DNA of 64,000 nucleotides from Streptomyces sp. CB01635 (GCF_002803065.1 NZ_NNBL01000020.1:62001-126000), one strand, 5' to 3'. Positions 16,386 to 25,584 are shown, numbered from the stretch's first letter. Program-made: numbers and translations. The notes: generated by a model from the letters alone, not told the origin.

Positions 16386-16964
16386 ATGTCCAACGATCAG
16401 TCCGGCCCAGGCTTCGCCGCCGGTATAGGCGCCCGGCTGCGCCGCCGCAGACGGGCCCTCCATCTGACGCTCAAAGCCGTGGCGGAGCAGGCCGGGCTCA
16501 CCGAGGGGTATCTCTCGCAGGTCGAGCGCGACCAGGTCAACGCGAGCGTGCGCACACTGCAACGACTGTGCGACGTACTGAAGCTGAGTGTCGGCGACCT
16601 CTTCGAGCAGGGCGGCTCGGCCGCGAGCCCGGTGCTGCGGTTCCGTGACGCGCACGGCATGTCGTTCGGCGACGGCGCCACGAAGATCAAGCTGACCCCC
16701 GGCTCCTTCGACCACCTCGAAGTGCTCCTCGGCCACTTCGCCCCGGGCGGCTCCACCGGTGTGGAGCCGTACACCCACGGCAGCTCCGAGGAGATCCTTC
16801 TCGTGCTGTCCGGTGAGGTGGAGGTGTGGGTCCGCGACCAGCACCACCGGCTCCGTGCCCTCGACTCGGTCCATTACCTCAGCAGTGATCCGCACCGCGT
16901 CGTCGAGATGACGGGCGTGGACGAGGCCAGGGTCCTGTGGGCGATGGCGCCCCCCACCTACTGA
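16386..16964 (+). CDS. XRE-HTH / cupin transcriptional regulator
   Basis: 192 aa. An XRE helix-turn-helix spans about residues 12-70 (IGARLRRRRRALHLTLKAVAEQ, then LTEGYLSQVERDQVNASVRTL). A C-terminal cupin barrel follows, with a sensor-type core around HGSSEEILLVLSGEVEVWV. This architecture (PuuR, SinR-cupin-like) usually controls amine, amino-acid or peptide catabolism, the cupin sensing the ligand. No Shine-Dalgarno site precedes the ATG, so the message may be leaderless. It lies 36 bp upstream of an FAD oxidoreductase and is probably cotranscribed with it and the POT transporter. Confidence 0.88.
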   Translation: MSNDQSGPGFAAGIGARLRRRRRALHLTLKAVAEQAGLTEGYLSQVERDQVNASVRTLQRLCDVLKLSVGDLFEQGGSAASPVLRFRDAHGMSFGDGATKIKLTPGSFDHLEVLLGHFAPGGSTGVEPYTHGSSEEILLVLSGEVEVWVRDQHHRLRALDSVHYLSSDPHRVVEMTGVDEARVLWAMAPPTY

Positions 16965-17000
16965 GCACCCAATCCCCCCGCGCCCAGCTGGAGTTGTCGC

Positions 17001-18446
17001 ATGACCGTGTACCGCAACGGTGAGATATCGCATTGGATACAGGCGTCCCGCGCCGCCACGGACGAGCCCTCGGGTCCGCCTGCGCGCCGGGACGCCGCAC
17101 TGCCCGACGAGGAGCAGGACCTCGCGATCGTCGGCGGTGGTCTGACCGGGCTCTGGGCGGCGTACCACGCGATCCTTCAGCAGCCGACGGCGAAGATCAC
17201 CGTGATCGAGGCCGAGGAGGTCGGTTACGGGGCCTCCGGGCGCAACGGCGGCTGGCTCTCCCCGCTCATCCCCGGCAACCGTGCCGTGTACGCCAAGGCC
17301 GCGCGCCGGCGCGGACAGGACGGTGCGGCCGCGATCGCCGCGTTCCAGCGGGAGATGGACGGCGCCGTCGACGACACGCTGGCCATCCTCGACAAGGAAG
17401 GCATCCAGGCCGACCAGCGGCGCGGCGGCCATCTGCGGGTGGCGACAACTCCCGCCGCGCTGAAGCGACTTGAAGGTACCTACACCGCGGATCTCGCCGC
17501 CGGATACCGTGCCGAGGACCTCGAACTCCTCGACGCCGACGCCGTCAAGCGGCGCATCGCCATCGGGCCCGCGCTCGGCGGCCTGCTCACCCGCACCACG
17601 GCCCGCGTCGACCCCGCCAAGCTGGTCCACGGCCTCGCGGCGGTCGTCGAGGCCAAGGGCGTCCGGATCTGCGAGAACACACGGGCCTCGCGCATCGCGG
17701 CGGGCGCCGTCGCCACCTCGCGCGGAACCGTGCGCGCCAAGACCGTGCTGAGCTGCCTGGAGGCGTACTCCGGCCAGGTCGAGGGCGATGTCCCCGGGCT
17801 CGGCGGGCGGGACGTGATTCCCGTCAACTCCTCGATGGTCGTGACCAATCAGCTGTCCGCCGAGGCGTGGGAGCGGATCGGCTGGCAGGAGCGCGAGTGC
17901 CTGGGCGACGCCGCCCACACCTTCGTCTACGCCCAGCGCACCGCCGACGACCGCATCGCCATCGGCGGCCGCGGCACGCCGTACGCCTTCAACTCCGGTA
18001 CCCCGGGAACCGGCGCCGTCGACGCCCGCACCGTGCGCACCCTCGCCGAACGGCTCCAACTCTTTTTCCCCGACGTGCAGTTCACGGTTGAGCACGCCTG
18101 GCGGGGCGCCATCGGTGTGACCCGCGACTGGTGCGCCGGCGTCTACTTCGACCCGGCCACCCGCGTCGGCGTCGTCCGCGGCTTCGCCGGACACGGCGTG
18201 ACCGCCACGCAGCTCGCCGCCCGCACACTGCTCGACCGGGCCGCCGGCCTGGACACCGAGCTGACCCGGCTGCCGTGGAACGACCACGACTCTGGACGCT
18301 GGGAGCCCGAACCCCTGCGCTGGATCGGCGTCCACGGCATGTACCGGCTGTTCGGCGTCGCCGACCGCTGGGAGGAGAGCCGGCACTCACAGAACACCTC
18401 GCTCATCGCCCGTTTCGGCTCCCGACTGGCAGGACTCAGCGAATGA
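17001..18446 (+). CDS. FAD-dependent oxidoreductase of the DAO family (PuuB-like)
   Basis: 481 aa. The dinucleotide-binding motif LAIVGGGLTGLWAAYHA (Gly45-Gly50) is followed by the acidic end of beta-2 in VIEAEEVGYGASGRNGGWLSP, a hallmark of D-amino-acid-oxidase-fold enzymes such as gamma-glutamylputrescine oxidase and sarcosine or glycine oxidases. The C-terminal AWRGAIGVTRDWCAGVYFD and VRGFAGHGVTATQLAARTL complete the FAD site. It oxidises a C-N bond to an imine, with oxygen as likely acceptor. Placed between an HTH-cupin regulator and a POT transporter (4-base overlap), it probably handles an imported amine or peptide derivative. Confidence 0.87.
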   Translation: MTVYRNGEISHWIQASRAATDEPSGPPARRDAALPDEEQDLAIVGGGLTGLWAAYHAILQQPTAKITVIEAEEVGYGASGRNGGWLSPLIPGNRAVYAKAARRRGQDGAAAIAAFQREMDGAVDDTLAILDKEGIQADQRRGGHLRVATTPAALKRLEGTYTADLAAGYRAEDLELLDADAVKRRIAIGPALGGLLTRTTARVDPAKLVHGLAAVVEAKGVRICENTRASRIAAGAVATSRGTVRAKTVLSCLEAYSGQVEGDVPGLGGRDVIPVNSSMVVTNQLSAEAWERIGWQERECLGDAAHTFVYAQRTADDRIAIGGRGTPYAFNSGTPGTGAVDARTVRTLAERLQLFFPDVQFTVEHAWRGAIGVTRDWCAGVYFDPATRVGVVRGFAGHGVTATQLAARTLLDRAAGLDTELTRLPWNDHDSGRWEPEPLRWIGVHGMYRLFGVADRWEESRHSQNTSLIARFGSRLAGLSE

Positions 18447-19954
18447 GAACCCCAACGACACCGACCACGACACCGGCATCGCAGCAGCCGTCCGGGACGC
18501 CCGCCACGACACCGCCCGCGGGAGACTTCCGGCGAGGTCTGTGGAGCATGGCCTTCACGGAACTGTGGGAGCGCTATTCGTTCTACGGGCTCCAGGGCAT
18601 CCTCTCGTTCTATCTGCTGTACGAGGTGGGCGAGGGCGGCCTGGCCCTCGACCCGGCCCTCGCCTCCGGCATCGTCGGCGCATACGGCGGCGCGGTCTAT
18701 CTGTCGCAGATCCTCGGCGCCTGGCTCGGCGACCGGCTCGTCAGCCCCCAGAAGATGGTCCTGTACGGGGCCGTCGTCATCACCGCGGGGCATGTCGTGC
18801 TCGCCTCCGCCCCCGGCCTCGCGGGTCTCGGCTCCGGCCTCGTCCTCATCGTGCTCGGCACCGGCGCACTCAAGACGAACATCACGTCGATCGTCGGCTT
18901 CGTCCTCGACCAGCACACGGACGACCGCTACCGAGACGCCGGATTCTCGTACTTCTACATGGCCATCAACATCGGCGCGGTGGTCGGCCCGCTCACCACC
19001 GGGCTCGCCCAGAACGAGCTCGGTTTCCACTTCGGATTCGGGCTCGCGGCCATCGGCATGGCCGGGGCGCTCATCCAGTACGTCGTGTCGATGAACCGGC
19101 TCCCCGAGCGCGCCAAGACAGTCAACAATCCGCTGCCGGCGGGGCGCCGACCGCTCATCGCCGTAGTGGCTCTCGCCTGCATCGCGGTCGTGGGCGGCGC
19201 CGTCGCCACCGGTCTGCTGCGGGCGGGGAACCTGTCCACCGTGGTCACGATCACCGCGCTGGTGGCCGCGGCCGCGTACTTCCTCACGATGACGACGTCG
19301 TCGGAGGTCACCCGCGACGAGCGCCGGCGCATCCTCGGCTATCTGCCGCTGTTCCTCGCCTCGGGTGTCTACTTCGGCTTCCTGTTCCAGAAGTTCACGG
19401 CCATCTCGATCCTGATCACCGAGCGGATCGATCTGCACATAGGCGGCTGGACGTTCCCCGTCGCCTGGATCACCACCGTCAGCCCCCTGGCGGCGGTCCT
19501 CATCACCCCGCTCATCGCCCGGTTGTGGAAGCGCCTCGGGGAGCGCCAGCCGGGCCCGGTGACCAAGGTCGCCATCGGACTGACCCAGATCGGCTGCGCC
19601 TATCTCTTCCTGCTGATCATCTCCGAGGCCACCGGCGACGCGGTGATCCCGCTGTTCCTCATCCTGCTGTTCATGATGGCCGCCGGATCTTCGGAGGTGT
19701 TCATCGGGCCGATCGGCCTGTCACTGGCCACCCGGATCGGACCCGAGAAGTTCCGCTCGCAGATGGTCGGCCTGAACTTCCTCACGCTCGCGCTGGGTTC
19801 GTCGCTCGCGGGGCTCCTCGGGCAGCTGTTCACCGTGATCGACAACGCCTCGTACTTCACCGTCACCGCCGTGTGCGGGATCGGCATCGGTCTGATCCTG
19901 TTCGCCGTACGCAAGCCGGTGGGGAGACTGCTGGAATCGGGGCTCGGGAGCTGA
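18443..19954 (+). CDS. POT-family (PTR2) proton-coupled peptide transporter
   Basis: 503 aa, ATGA overlap with the oxidoreductase. The POT motif ELWERYSFYGLQGILSFYLLY (E-x-x-E-R variant, residues about 40-60) and the PTR2 signature SYFYMAINIGAVVGP are present, with 12 or more predicted membrane helices and a Thr/Pro-rich N-terminus. The family imports di- and tripeptides, and in some members nitrate or modified peptides, with protons. Coupling to an amine-oxidase-type enzyme suggests that the cargo is its substrate. The gene ends 15 bp from the convergent IclR gene. Confidence 0.9.
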   Translation: MRTPTTPTTTPASQQPSGTPATTPPAGDFRRGLWSMAFTELWERYSFYGLQGILSFYLLYEVGEGGLALDPALASGIVGAYGGAVYLSQILGAWLGDRLVSPQKMVLYGAVVITAGHVVLASAPGLAGLGSGLVLIVLGTGALKTNITSIVGFVLDQHTDDRYRDAGFSYFYMAINIGAVVGPLTTGLAQNELGFHFGFGLAAIGMAGALIQYVVSMNRLPERAKTVNNPLPAGRRPLIAVVALACIAVVGGAVATGLLRAGNLSTVVTITALVAAAAYFLTMTTSSEVTRDERRRILGYLPLFLASGVYFGFLFQKFTAISILITERIDLHIGGWTFPVAWITTVSPLAAVLITPLIARLWKRLGERQPGPVTKVAIGLTQIGCAYLFLLIISEATGDAVIPLFLILLFMMAAGSSEVFIGPIGLSLATRIGPEKFRSQMVGLNFLTLALGSSLAGLLGQLFTVIDNASYFTVTAVCGIGIGLILFAVRKPVGRLLESGLGS

Positions 19955-19969
19955 ACCGAACCGCTCGGC

Positions 19970-20692
19970 TCACATCCCCCTGCGCAGCACGCGCGACAGG
20001 CCCAGCGCCGACGTCCGTACCGCGGGCGCCAGTTGGGCCGGCCGGAACCGGGTCCGCGGCACCGCCACCGAGAGGGCGGCGACCGCGGTCCCGCCCGCGA
20101 ACACCGGGGCCGCGATACAGCTGACGTCCTGCGCGGCCTCCCGCTCCTCATAGGCGAGACCCGCGACCTGGACCTTCTCCAGGGACGTCCGCAGCCGCTC
20201 CGGGTCCGTGATCGAGTACGGGGTGAGGCTCGGCAGCGGCCGGGCGAGAACCTCGTCCAACAGCTCGGCGCCGGAGAAGGCCAACAGCGCCTTGCCCACG
20301 CCCGTACACGTCAGCGGCAGGCCGCCGCCGATCCTGGAGGGGAGCCACGGCGCGTCATGGCCGTGGATGCGCTCCAGGTAGACCACTTCGAGGCCCTCGC
20401 GCACCCCGAGATGCACGGTCTCGTGCGTGGCCTCGAAGAGGTCCTGGAGGAAGGGCAGCGCGGTCTCCCGCAGATCGCGCCTGCGCGGCACCAGCGACCC
20501 GAACTCGAAGAGCTTCGCGCCGAGTTGGTAGTGCGCGCCCGAGCGCTCCAGCCAGCCGAGTCGCACCAGGTCCGCGGTGAGCCGGTGCGCGGTCGGCTTG
20601 GTGAGGCCGGTCCGCTCCACGAGTTCCGAGAGACGGTACGGGCCCCCGTCGGGAAGGAAGGTCTCCAGTATCTGGGCTGATTTGTCCAGCAT
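19970..20692 (-). CDS. IclR-family regulator of the hydratase-dehydrogenase-aldolase operon
   Basis: 240 aa from the ATG at 20692, which has GAGGGCGGG just upstream; a GTG nine codons earlier is possible but would overlap the palindrome. Winged helix at about 1-70 (LSELVERTGLTKPTAHRLTADLV), then the IclR effector domain (IGGGLPLTCTGVGKALLAFSG). It is divergent from the three-gene terminal meta-cleavage operon, and a perfect 17-bp palindrome sits 24 bp upstream of its start. Autoregulation and control of that operon are expected. It resembles the IclR protein at 10110-10901 in architecture, with distinct sequence. Confidence 0.88.
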   Translation of the reverse strand: MLDKSAQILETFLPDGGPYRLSELVERTGLTKPTAHRLTADLVRLGWLERSGAHYQLGAKLFEFGSLVPRRRDLRETALPFLQDLFEATHETVHLGVREGLEVVYLERIHGHDAPWLPSRIGGGLPLTCTGVGKALLAFSGAELLDEVLARPLPSLTPYSITDPERLRTSLEKVQVAGLAYEEREAAQDVSCIAAPVFAGGTAVAALSVAVPRTRFRPAQLAPAVRTSALGLSRVLRRGM

Positions 20693-20707
20693 GTTCCCGC
20701 CCTCGCT

Positions 20708-20724
20708 GTTCCGTGTCACGGAAC
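20708..20724. promoter_or_regulatory. Perfect 17-bp palindrome between IclR gene and mhpD-like gene
   Basis: GTTCCGTGTCACGGAAC: eight-base arms around a central T. It has the same length and the same TCCG...CGGA core as the six sites at 1480-12466. Its position between divergent promoters suits an IclR operator for both directions. Confidence 0.65.
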
Positions 20725-20826
20725 AAACCTTGCTCCTGAGTGGGCCTGCTGTCTATACCGGAGGCAACACCGGGAGCCGCGAGCAGCCCCGGAACCCTTT
20801 CCGTTCCGTCCTTCTGGAGGTCGCCC

Positions 20827-21663
20827 ATGTCGTCAGCCGTCCCCCCGGGCGAGGACGCCCCGCCGACCGTGGTCAAGGCGGCGGACGCGCTGGCCGAGGC
20901 CACTCGCACCCGGGTCGCCACCCCGCCGGTGCGCCCGCTGTTCGACGAGGGTGATCTGGAGGCGGCGTATGCCGTGCAGCGGTTGAACGTTCAGCGCGGC
21001 CTGGCCGCGGGGCGCCGCCTCGTCGGCCGCAAGATCGGCCTCACCTCCCCGGCGGTCCAGAGCCAACTCGGCGTGGACCAGCCGGACTTCGGCGCCCTGT
21101 TCGCCGACATGGAGGTGCCGCAGGGCGGCGAGGTGCCCGCCGGCCGACTGCTGCAGCCGAAGGTGGAGGCCGAGGTCGTCCTGGTCCTGGGCCGCGACCT
21201 GCCGCACCGGCAATGCACCGTCGCCGACGTGCTGCGCGCGGTCGACTTCGCGCTGCCCGCCCTGGAGATCGTCGACAGCCGCATCGCCGACTGGGACATC
21301 TCCCTCGTCGACACCGTCGCCGACAACGCCTCCTGCGGCCTGTACGTCCTGGGCGGCACGCCCGTACCGCTCACGGGCATCGACCTGCGCGCCGTGGAGA
21401 TGACCATGACCCGCGGCGGCGAGACCGTCTCGCGCGGCACAGGCGCCGACTGCCTCGGCAGCCCGCTCGTCGCGGCGGCCTGGCTCGCCTCGACCCTCGC
21501 CGAACGCGGCGATCCACTGCGGGCGGGAGATGTCGTCCTGACCGGAGCACTCGGCCCGATGGTGCCCGCCGCCGCGGGCGACGTGTTCGACGCGACCATC
21601 ACCGGCCTCGGCTCCGTCCAGGTCACCTTCGCGACAGAGGGAACAGAGGGAGCGGACAAGTGA
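20827..21663 (+). CDS. mhpD: 2-hydroxypenta-2,4-dienoate hydratase (2-keto-4-pentenoate hydratase)
   Basis: 278 aa from ATG at 20827 with GGAGG six bases upstream; an earlier in-frame ATG lacks such a site. Fumarylacetoacetase-like fold of the MhpD/DmpE/HsaE group: [23 protein letters not shown], then [16 protein letters not shown] with the metal-binding glutamates and [12 protein letters not shown]. It adds water to 2-hydroxypentadienoate, giving 4-hydroxy-2-oxovalerate. It is first of three genes joined by 4-base overlaps whose products turn that compound into pyruvate and acetyl-CoA. The symbol follows the E. coli name; the substrate may carry a longer side chain. Confidence 0.88.
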   Translation: MSSAVPPGEDAPPTVVKAADALAEATRTRVATPPVRPLFDEGDLEAAYAVQRLNVQRGLAAGRRLVGRKIGLTSPAVQSQLGVDQPDFGALFADMEVPQGGEVPAGRLLQPKVEAEVVLVLGRDLPHRQCTVADVLRAVDFALPALEIVDSRIADWDISLVDTVADNASCGLYVLGGTPVPLTGIDLRAVEMTMTRGGETVSRGTGADCLGSPLVAAAWLASTLAERGDPLRAGDVVLTGALGPMVPAAAGDVFDATITGLGSVQVTFATEGTEGADK

Positions 21664-22613
21664 GCAACGGTACGAAGACGAAGGTCGCAGTCATCGGCTC
21701 CGGCAACATCGGCACCGATCTCATGATCAAGATCCTGCGCCTCTCCGAGACCCTGGAGATCGCCGCGCTGGCGGGCATCGACCCGGACTCCGACGGCCTG
21801 GCACGCGCCCGCCGCCTGAAGGTGGCCACGACGCACGAGGGCGTCGAAGGCCTCGTGAAAATGCCGGAGTTCGCGGACGTGGAGATCGTCTTCGACGCGA
21901 CCTCGGCCGGCGCCCACCGCCACCACGAGGAGGTGCTGCGCCCGCTGGGCCGCACCCTCGTCGACCTGACCCCGGCCGCCGTCGGCCCCTACGTCGTCCC
22001 GCCCGTCAACGGCGACGCCCACCTCGACGCGCCGAACGTCAACATGGTCACCTGTGGCGGCCAGGCCACCATCCCGGTCGTCGCCGCAGTCAACGCGGTC
22101 ACCCCGGTCCACTACGGAGAGATCGTCGCCTCCATCTCCTCCCGCTCCGCGGGCCCCGGCACCCGCGCGAACATCGACGAGTTCACCGAGACCACCTCCT
22201 CGGCCATAGAACAGGTCGGCGGCGCGGCCCGCGGCAAAGCGATCATCGTCCTCAATCCGGCCGAACCCCCGCTGATCATGCGGGACACGGTGCACTGTCT
22301 GGTCTCCGCCTGCTCCACCGAAGCGGTCACCGCGTCCATCGAGGATATGGTCGCCCGCGTCCAGGCGTACGTCCCCGGCTACCGCCTCAAGCAGCAGGTC
22401 CAGTACGACGCGGTACGCCCCGGCGATGCCCTGCACGACCTCGTCCCCACCGGGACCGGCGAGGCGCTGAAGGTCTCCGTCTTCCTGGAGGTCGAGGGTG
22501 CCGCCCACTATCTGCCGGCCTACGCGGGGAACCTCGACATCATGACCTCGGCCGCGCTGCGCACCGCCGAGCGCATGGCCGCCCACCGCGCCATGGAGGT
22601 GGCCGCCCGATGA
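21660..22613 (+). CDS. mhpF: Acetaldehyde (acylating) dehydrogenase
   Basis: 317 aa, GTG start overlapping the mhpD stop (GTGA). Rossmann motif [13 protein letters not shown] at the N-terminus, catalytic Cys132 in [13 protein letters not shown] (the same position as in DmpF), and the C-terminal dimer/aldolase-contact region. It converts acetaldehyde or propionaldehyde, CoA and NAD+ into acyl-CoA. It normally forms a channelling complex with the aldolase encoded by the next gene, which starts within its last codons. Confidence 0.95.
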   Translation: MSNGTKTKVAVIGSGNIGTDLMIKILRLSETLEIAALAGIDPDSDGLARARRLKVATTHEGVEGLVKMPEFADVEIVFDATSAGAHRHHEEVLRPLGRTLVDLTPAAVGPYVVPPVNGDAHLDAPNVNMVTCGGQATIPVVAAVNAVTPVHYGEIVASISSRSAGPGTRANIDEFTETTSSAIEQVGGAARGKAIIVLNPAEPPLIMRDTVHCLVSACSTEAVTASIEDMVARVQAYVPGYRLKQQVQYDAVRPGDALHDLVPTGTGEALKVSVFLEVEGAAHYLPAYAGNLDIMTSAALRTAERMAAHRAMEVAAR

Positions 22614-23638
22614 GCGCCAAGAGCCTGTACGTTCAGGACGTCACCCTGCGGGACGGCATGCACGCCATCCGCCACCGCTACACCGTCGAGCAGGCCGCCG
22701 CCATCGCCGGCGCACTCGACGCCGCCGGGGTCGCCGCCATCGAGATCTCCCACGGCGACGGATTGGCCGGCTCCAGCGTCAACTACGGCGTCGGCGCGCA
22801 CACCGACTGGGAGTGGATCGAAGCGGTCGTCGGCGCGACGAAGAAGGCCGTCCCGACCACCCTCCTCCTCCCCGGCATCGGCACCATCCAGGACCTCAAG
22901 CAGGCGCACGCGCTCGGCATCCGTTCGGTACGCGTCGCGACCCACTGCACCGAGGCCGATGTCGCCGCCCAACACATCGCCGCGGCACGGGAGTTGGGCA
23001 TGGACGTCGCCGGGTTCCTGATGATGTCCCACATGTCCGAGCCTGCCGACCTGGCCCGCCAGGCGAAGCTGATGGAGTCCTACGGCGCGCACTGCGTGTA
23101 CGTCACCGACTCCGGCGGCCGCCTGACGATGGACGGCGTACGCAGCCGCTTCCGCGCCTACCGCGACGTACTGGACCCGGCGACCGAACTGGGCATCCAC
23201 GCCCACCACAACCTCGCGCTCGGCGTCGCCAACACGGTCGTCGCCGTCGAGGAGGGCGTCACCCGCGTCGACGCCTCCCTTGCGGGGCAGGGCGCGGGCG
23301 CCGGCAACTGCCCGCTCGAAGCCTTCATCGCGGTCGCGGACCTGCAGGGCTGGAAGCACGGCTGTGACCTCTTCCCGCTGATGGACGCCGCCGACGATCT
23401 CGTACGTCCCCTGCAGGACCGTGAGGTCCGGGTGGACCGGGAGACGCTGAGCCTCGGCTACGCGGGCGTGTACTCCAGCTTCCTGCGCCACGCGGAGGCG
23501 GCGGCCACGCGCTACGGCCTGGACACCCGCACGATCCTGGTCGAGGTCGGCCGGCGCGGGATGGTCGGCGGCCAGGAGGACATGATCACTGACATCGCCC
23601 TGGACCTGGTCGGCGGGCGGGAGAACGCATCGCCCTGA
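22610..23638 (+). CDS. mhpE: 4-hydroxy-2-oxovalerate aldolase
   Basis: 342 aa, ATGA overlap with mhpF. HMGL-like TIM barrel: [11 protein letters not shown] supplies Arg14, Asp15 and His18, and [14 protein letters not shown] supplies the metal-binding histidines. A C-terminal communication domain follows, with the conserved region [12 protein letters not shown]. It cleaves 4-hydroxy-2-oxoacids to pyruvate and an aldehyde, which passes to the dehydrogenase partner. It ends the operon; a strong hairpin follows 12 bp later. Confidence 0.95.
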   Translation: MSAKSLYVQDVTLRDGMHAIRHRYTVEQAAAIAGALDAAGVAAIEISHGDGLAGSSVNYGVGAHTDWEWIEAVVGATKKAVPTTLLLPGIGTIQDLKQAHALGIRSVRVATHCTEADVAAQHIAAARELGMDVAGFLMMSHMSEPADLARQAKLMESYGAHCVYVTDSGGRLTMDGVRSRFRAYRDVLDPATELGIHAHHNLALGVANTVVAVEEGVTRVDASLAGQGAGAGNCPLEAFIAVADLQGWKHGCDLFPLMDAADDLVRPLQDREVRVDRETLSLGYAGVYSSFLRHAEAAATRYGLDTRTILVEVGRRGMVGGQEDMITDIALDLVGGRENASP

Positions 23639-23650
23639 GCCCTGACGCGG

Positions 23651-23693
23651 CTCTTGGAGGGGGCCCGCGGGCCCAGTGGGCCCCCTCCAAGAG
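23651..23693. terminator. Strong hairpin terminator after the aldolase gene
   Basis: Perfect 16-bp arms CTCTTGGAGGGGGCCC and GGGCCCCCTCCAAGAG with an 11-base loop, 12 bp beyond the aldolase stop. It separates the catabolic region from the degraded segment that follows. Confidence 0.8.
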
Positions 23694-23699
23694 GCTGAA

Positions 23700-24285
23700 T
23701 GTTCGTCTCCCTGCGGGGCGCCTTCGGCGCGAAGGGTGCGGCGGACGGCATCGCGGGAGACCGTGCCGACGGAGCCGTCGACGGTCTCGCCGTCAAGAGC
23801 ATCCGGCTTGGGTCCCGGCCTCTGCTTGCCGTACGGGAGCCCTGCGCCACGTTCCGCACGCGGTACGGCCTCCTCTGATGCTGGTCAGGGTGAGCGTGAT
23901 GTCCGTGCCACACCTGCAGCGGTAGCGCCACCGGTCGGTGGTCTCCCCGGATAAGGCTCCAACGGCTCGAACCCGGCGGCGCGCGCCTCCGCGGCGGCTG
24001 TCGCGGGATCGGTTCGGCCACCGGATCGGCGGCGCACTTCTTGCAGCCGGTCGTTCCCGACCGGACGGAGGACGGGCGCGTCGCGACTTCGTTCCCGCAG
24101 GAACAGCGGCAGCGCCAACGGTCCGTGGTCCGGCCGGGGTACGGCTCCAGTGGTTCGAACCCGGCCGCTCGCACTTCGGCGGACGCACGCTCGTCGGTTG
24201 CCGAGTTGAGGGCACAGAACCGGCAGGATGCGCTGGCGACGGCGTTGCGGCTGGACGGCACGGAGCGGGCGCACCTGTCAGGCAC
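23700..24285 (-). pseudogene. Remnant of a tandem treble-clef zinc-finger protein
   Basis: On the minus strand two copies of a repeat beginning [13 protein letters not shown] can be read, each followed by DRWRxRCxCG and a distal cysteine pair or its remains (GCKKC; TACGT). Copy 1 (about 24033-24180) and copy 2 (about 23850-24000) are in different frames, and copy 2 is itself split after YPG, where a base is missing before ETTDRW. Upstream CRFCALN is the tail of a further repeat. Such repeats occur in Streptomyces accessory proteins of unknown role. The frame breaks show a decayed gene. A helical stretch after copy 2 (about 23700-23800) lies in yet another frame and is unassigned. Confidence 0.65.
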
Positions 24286-24385
24286 GGGCGTGCACCTCCC
24301 TCCATGAATCCGGTGTACCGGGCGAGGTAGCTGAGGTCCTTCGTGTGTCGTGGGGCGGCGCCCGGGCCTGATGCGTAGGGCGTGG

Positions 24386-24980
24386 TCAGCACCGCAGCAG
24401 GTCTGCGGCGGCGAGGTTGAATACGCCGTCGTGCCATGTCAGGCCGCGCAGATCGCGGACGACGACGGTGGCGTCGGTGGCCAGTCCGCGCTGTCCGACT
24501 CCGATGACGGTGGCGCCTGCCGCGGCTCCGGCCTTCGCGCCCGCGGTGCTGTCCTCGAAGACAACAGTCCGCGCCGAATCCGCCGGTCAGTTCGCGGATA
24601 GTGTCGATCGCATCGGTCTCCCGAGAGTTGACCGTGTGTGTGGCGCCCAGGGCGGTGGCCGTCGCGAGCTTCCGGTCGTCGAGGTCCACGGCGATGATCT
24701 TTCCTGCTCCGGCGAGCGTGCACCGGCCACGGCCGCATCGCCGACGCCACCGCAGCCGATGACGGCGACGGAGTCACCGCGGCTGACCTCGCCGATGTTG
24801 AGGGCGGCTCCGAGCCAGGCCATCACACCGCAGCCGAGCAAGCCGGCCGCGGCAGCGGAGGCGGCGGGGTCGACTTTGGTGCATTGTCCGGCGGCCACGA
24901 GCGTCTTCTCCGCGAACGCGCCGATGCCGAGGGCGGGGCTGAGCTCAGTGCCGTCGGTGAGGGTCATCTTCTGCCTCCGC
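24386..24980 (-). pseudogene. Chimeric remnant: zinc-type MDR dehydrogenase fused to a HAD phosphatase tail
   Basis: Minus strand from about 24980: [20 protein letters not shown] and [20 protein letters not shown], then [11 protein letters not shown], match the middle of S-(hydroxymethyl)mycothiol/alcohol dehydrogenases; the N-terminal catalytic part is missing. A one-base loss near 24710 shifts the frame to [20 protein letters not shown]. After ELTGGFGAD (codon near 24568) the sequence passes directly to [20 protein letters not shown], motif III of a HAD-type phosphoglucomutase-like phosphatase, and ends at a stop at 24386. Two unrelated gene pieces are therefore joined, probably by deletion. 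No intact product is possible. Confidence 0.7.
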
Positions 24981-25209
24981 AACCGGGAACTCGTCCACCG
25001 CCGCCTCGCGCGGGCCGGGGACAAGCGCATCCGCCTTTTGCCGAGCAGCCAGGGCCTCGGCCGGCTCCGTGCGGACGATCACCGCGCTCCAACACCGCCT
25101 CCGCCTCGCCGAGTTCAGCAAGAACGCGCTCCGCCTCCACGCGAAGCTCATACACCCGCACTCGGGCAGCCGCTTCGCGCCGCTCCAACAGACCCATCAC
25201 CGATGTCAC
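24945..25209 (-). pseudogene. Remnant of a coiled-coil accessory protein
   Basis: From a GTG at 25209 the minus strand reads VTSVMGLLERREAAARVRV followed by a heptad-rich segment EAERVLAELGEAEAVLER. After a frame slip it continues as [20 protein letters not shown] to a stop at 24945. Charged coiled-coil proteins of this kind often accompany Streptomyces insertion elements. Its 3' end runs into the dehydrogenase remnant (bases about 24965-24980 are read by both). The frame break and fusion mark it as broken. Confidence 0.5.
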
Positions 25210-25299
25210 CGGTCATCTCCACATCGCGAGAACGACCTGATCGCCCGCCCCGAAGCGACACCGAAACCATGCCTGAGCAGCGGAAACTCAACGATCACG

Positions 25300-25460
25300 T
25301 CCGTGAGGACAACGGCCTCTGAAATGCCTGCCGACTGCGTTTGTGATGAGTCCCTTCCCGTACGCCTTCCGGGCAGCCTTGCCCGACCCGACGCAGGACC
25401 TGCAGTTGACGTTTGTTCAGCTGCTGCGGCACGTATTTCCTCTCGCATCGGAAGTGCCCG
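25300..25460 (-). pseudogene. Fragment of a winged-helix-like conserved hypothetical protein
   Basis: The minus strand reads QLNKRQLQVLRRVGQGCPEG followed by a short basic stretch, resembling the start of a recurrent Streptomyces hypothetical family (LTERQLEVLRWIAxGCPDGV-like, recalled from memory). The frame opens in poor context and is lost within about 50 codons, so only a fragment remains. The bases between it and the phosphatase gene (25461-25584) hold nothing I recognise. Confidence 0.4.
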
Positions 25461-25584
25461 ATGGCACGTTCCCGGAGAGGGGCCGGCACCAAGCCTGGAT
25501 CAGCTCCTGGACCAGTCGTTTCGGTACCAGACCGCCGCCGCCAACGGATGCCTGTTGGCGGTTATCACCTCCTGCTGCATCGGA

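Noticed and set aside
16320-18386. A 688-codon minus-strand frame opposite the HTH-cupin and FAD oxidoreductase genes
   Set aside because: It is a shadow of two well-supported genes, and its translation lacks family features.
23694-25584. Intact mobile element or integration site
   Set aside because: No transposase or integrase core, no terminal inverted repeats, no target duplication and no tRNA gene were seen; only decayed fragments.
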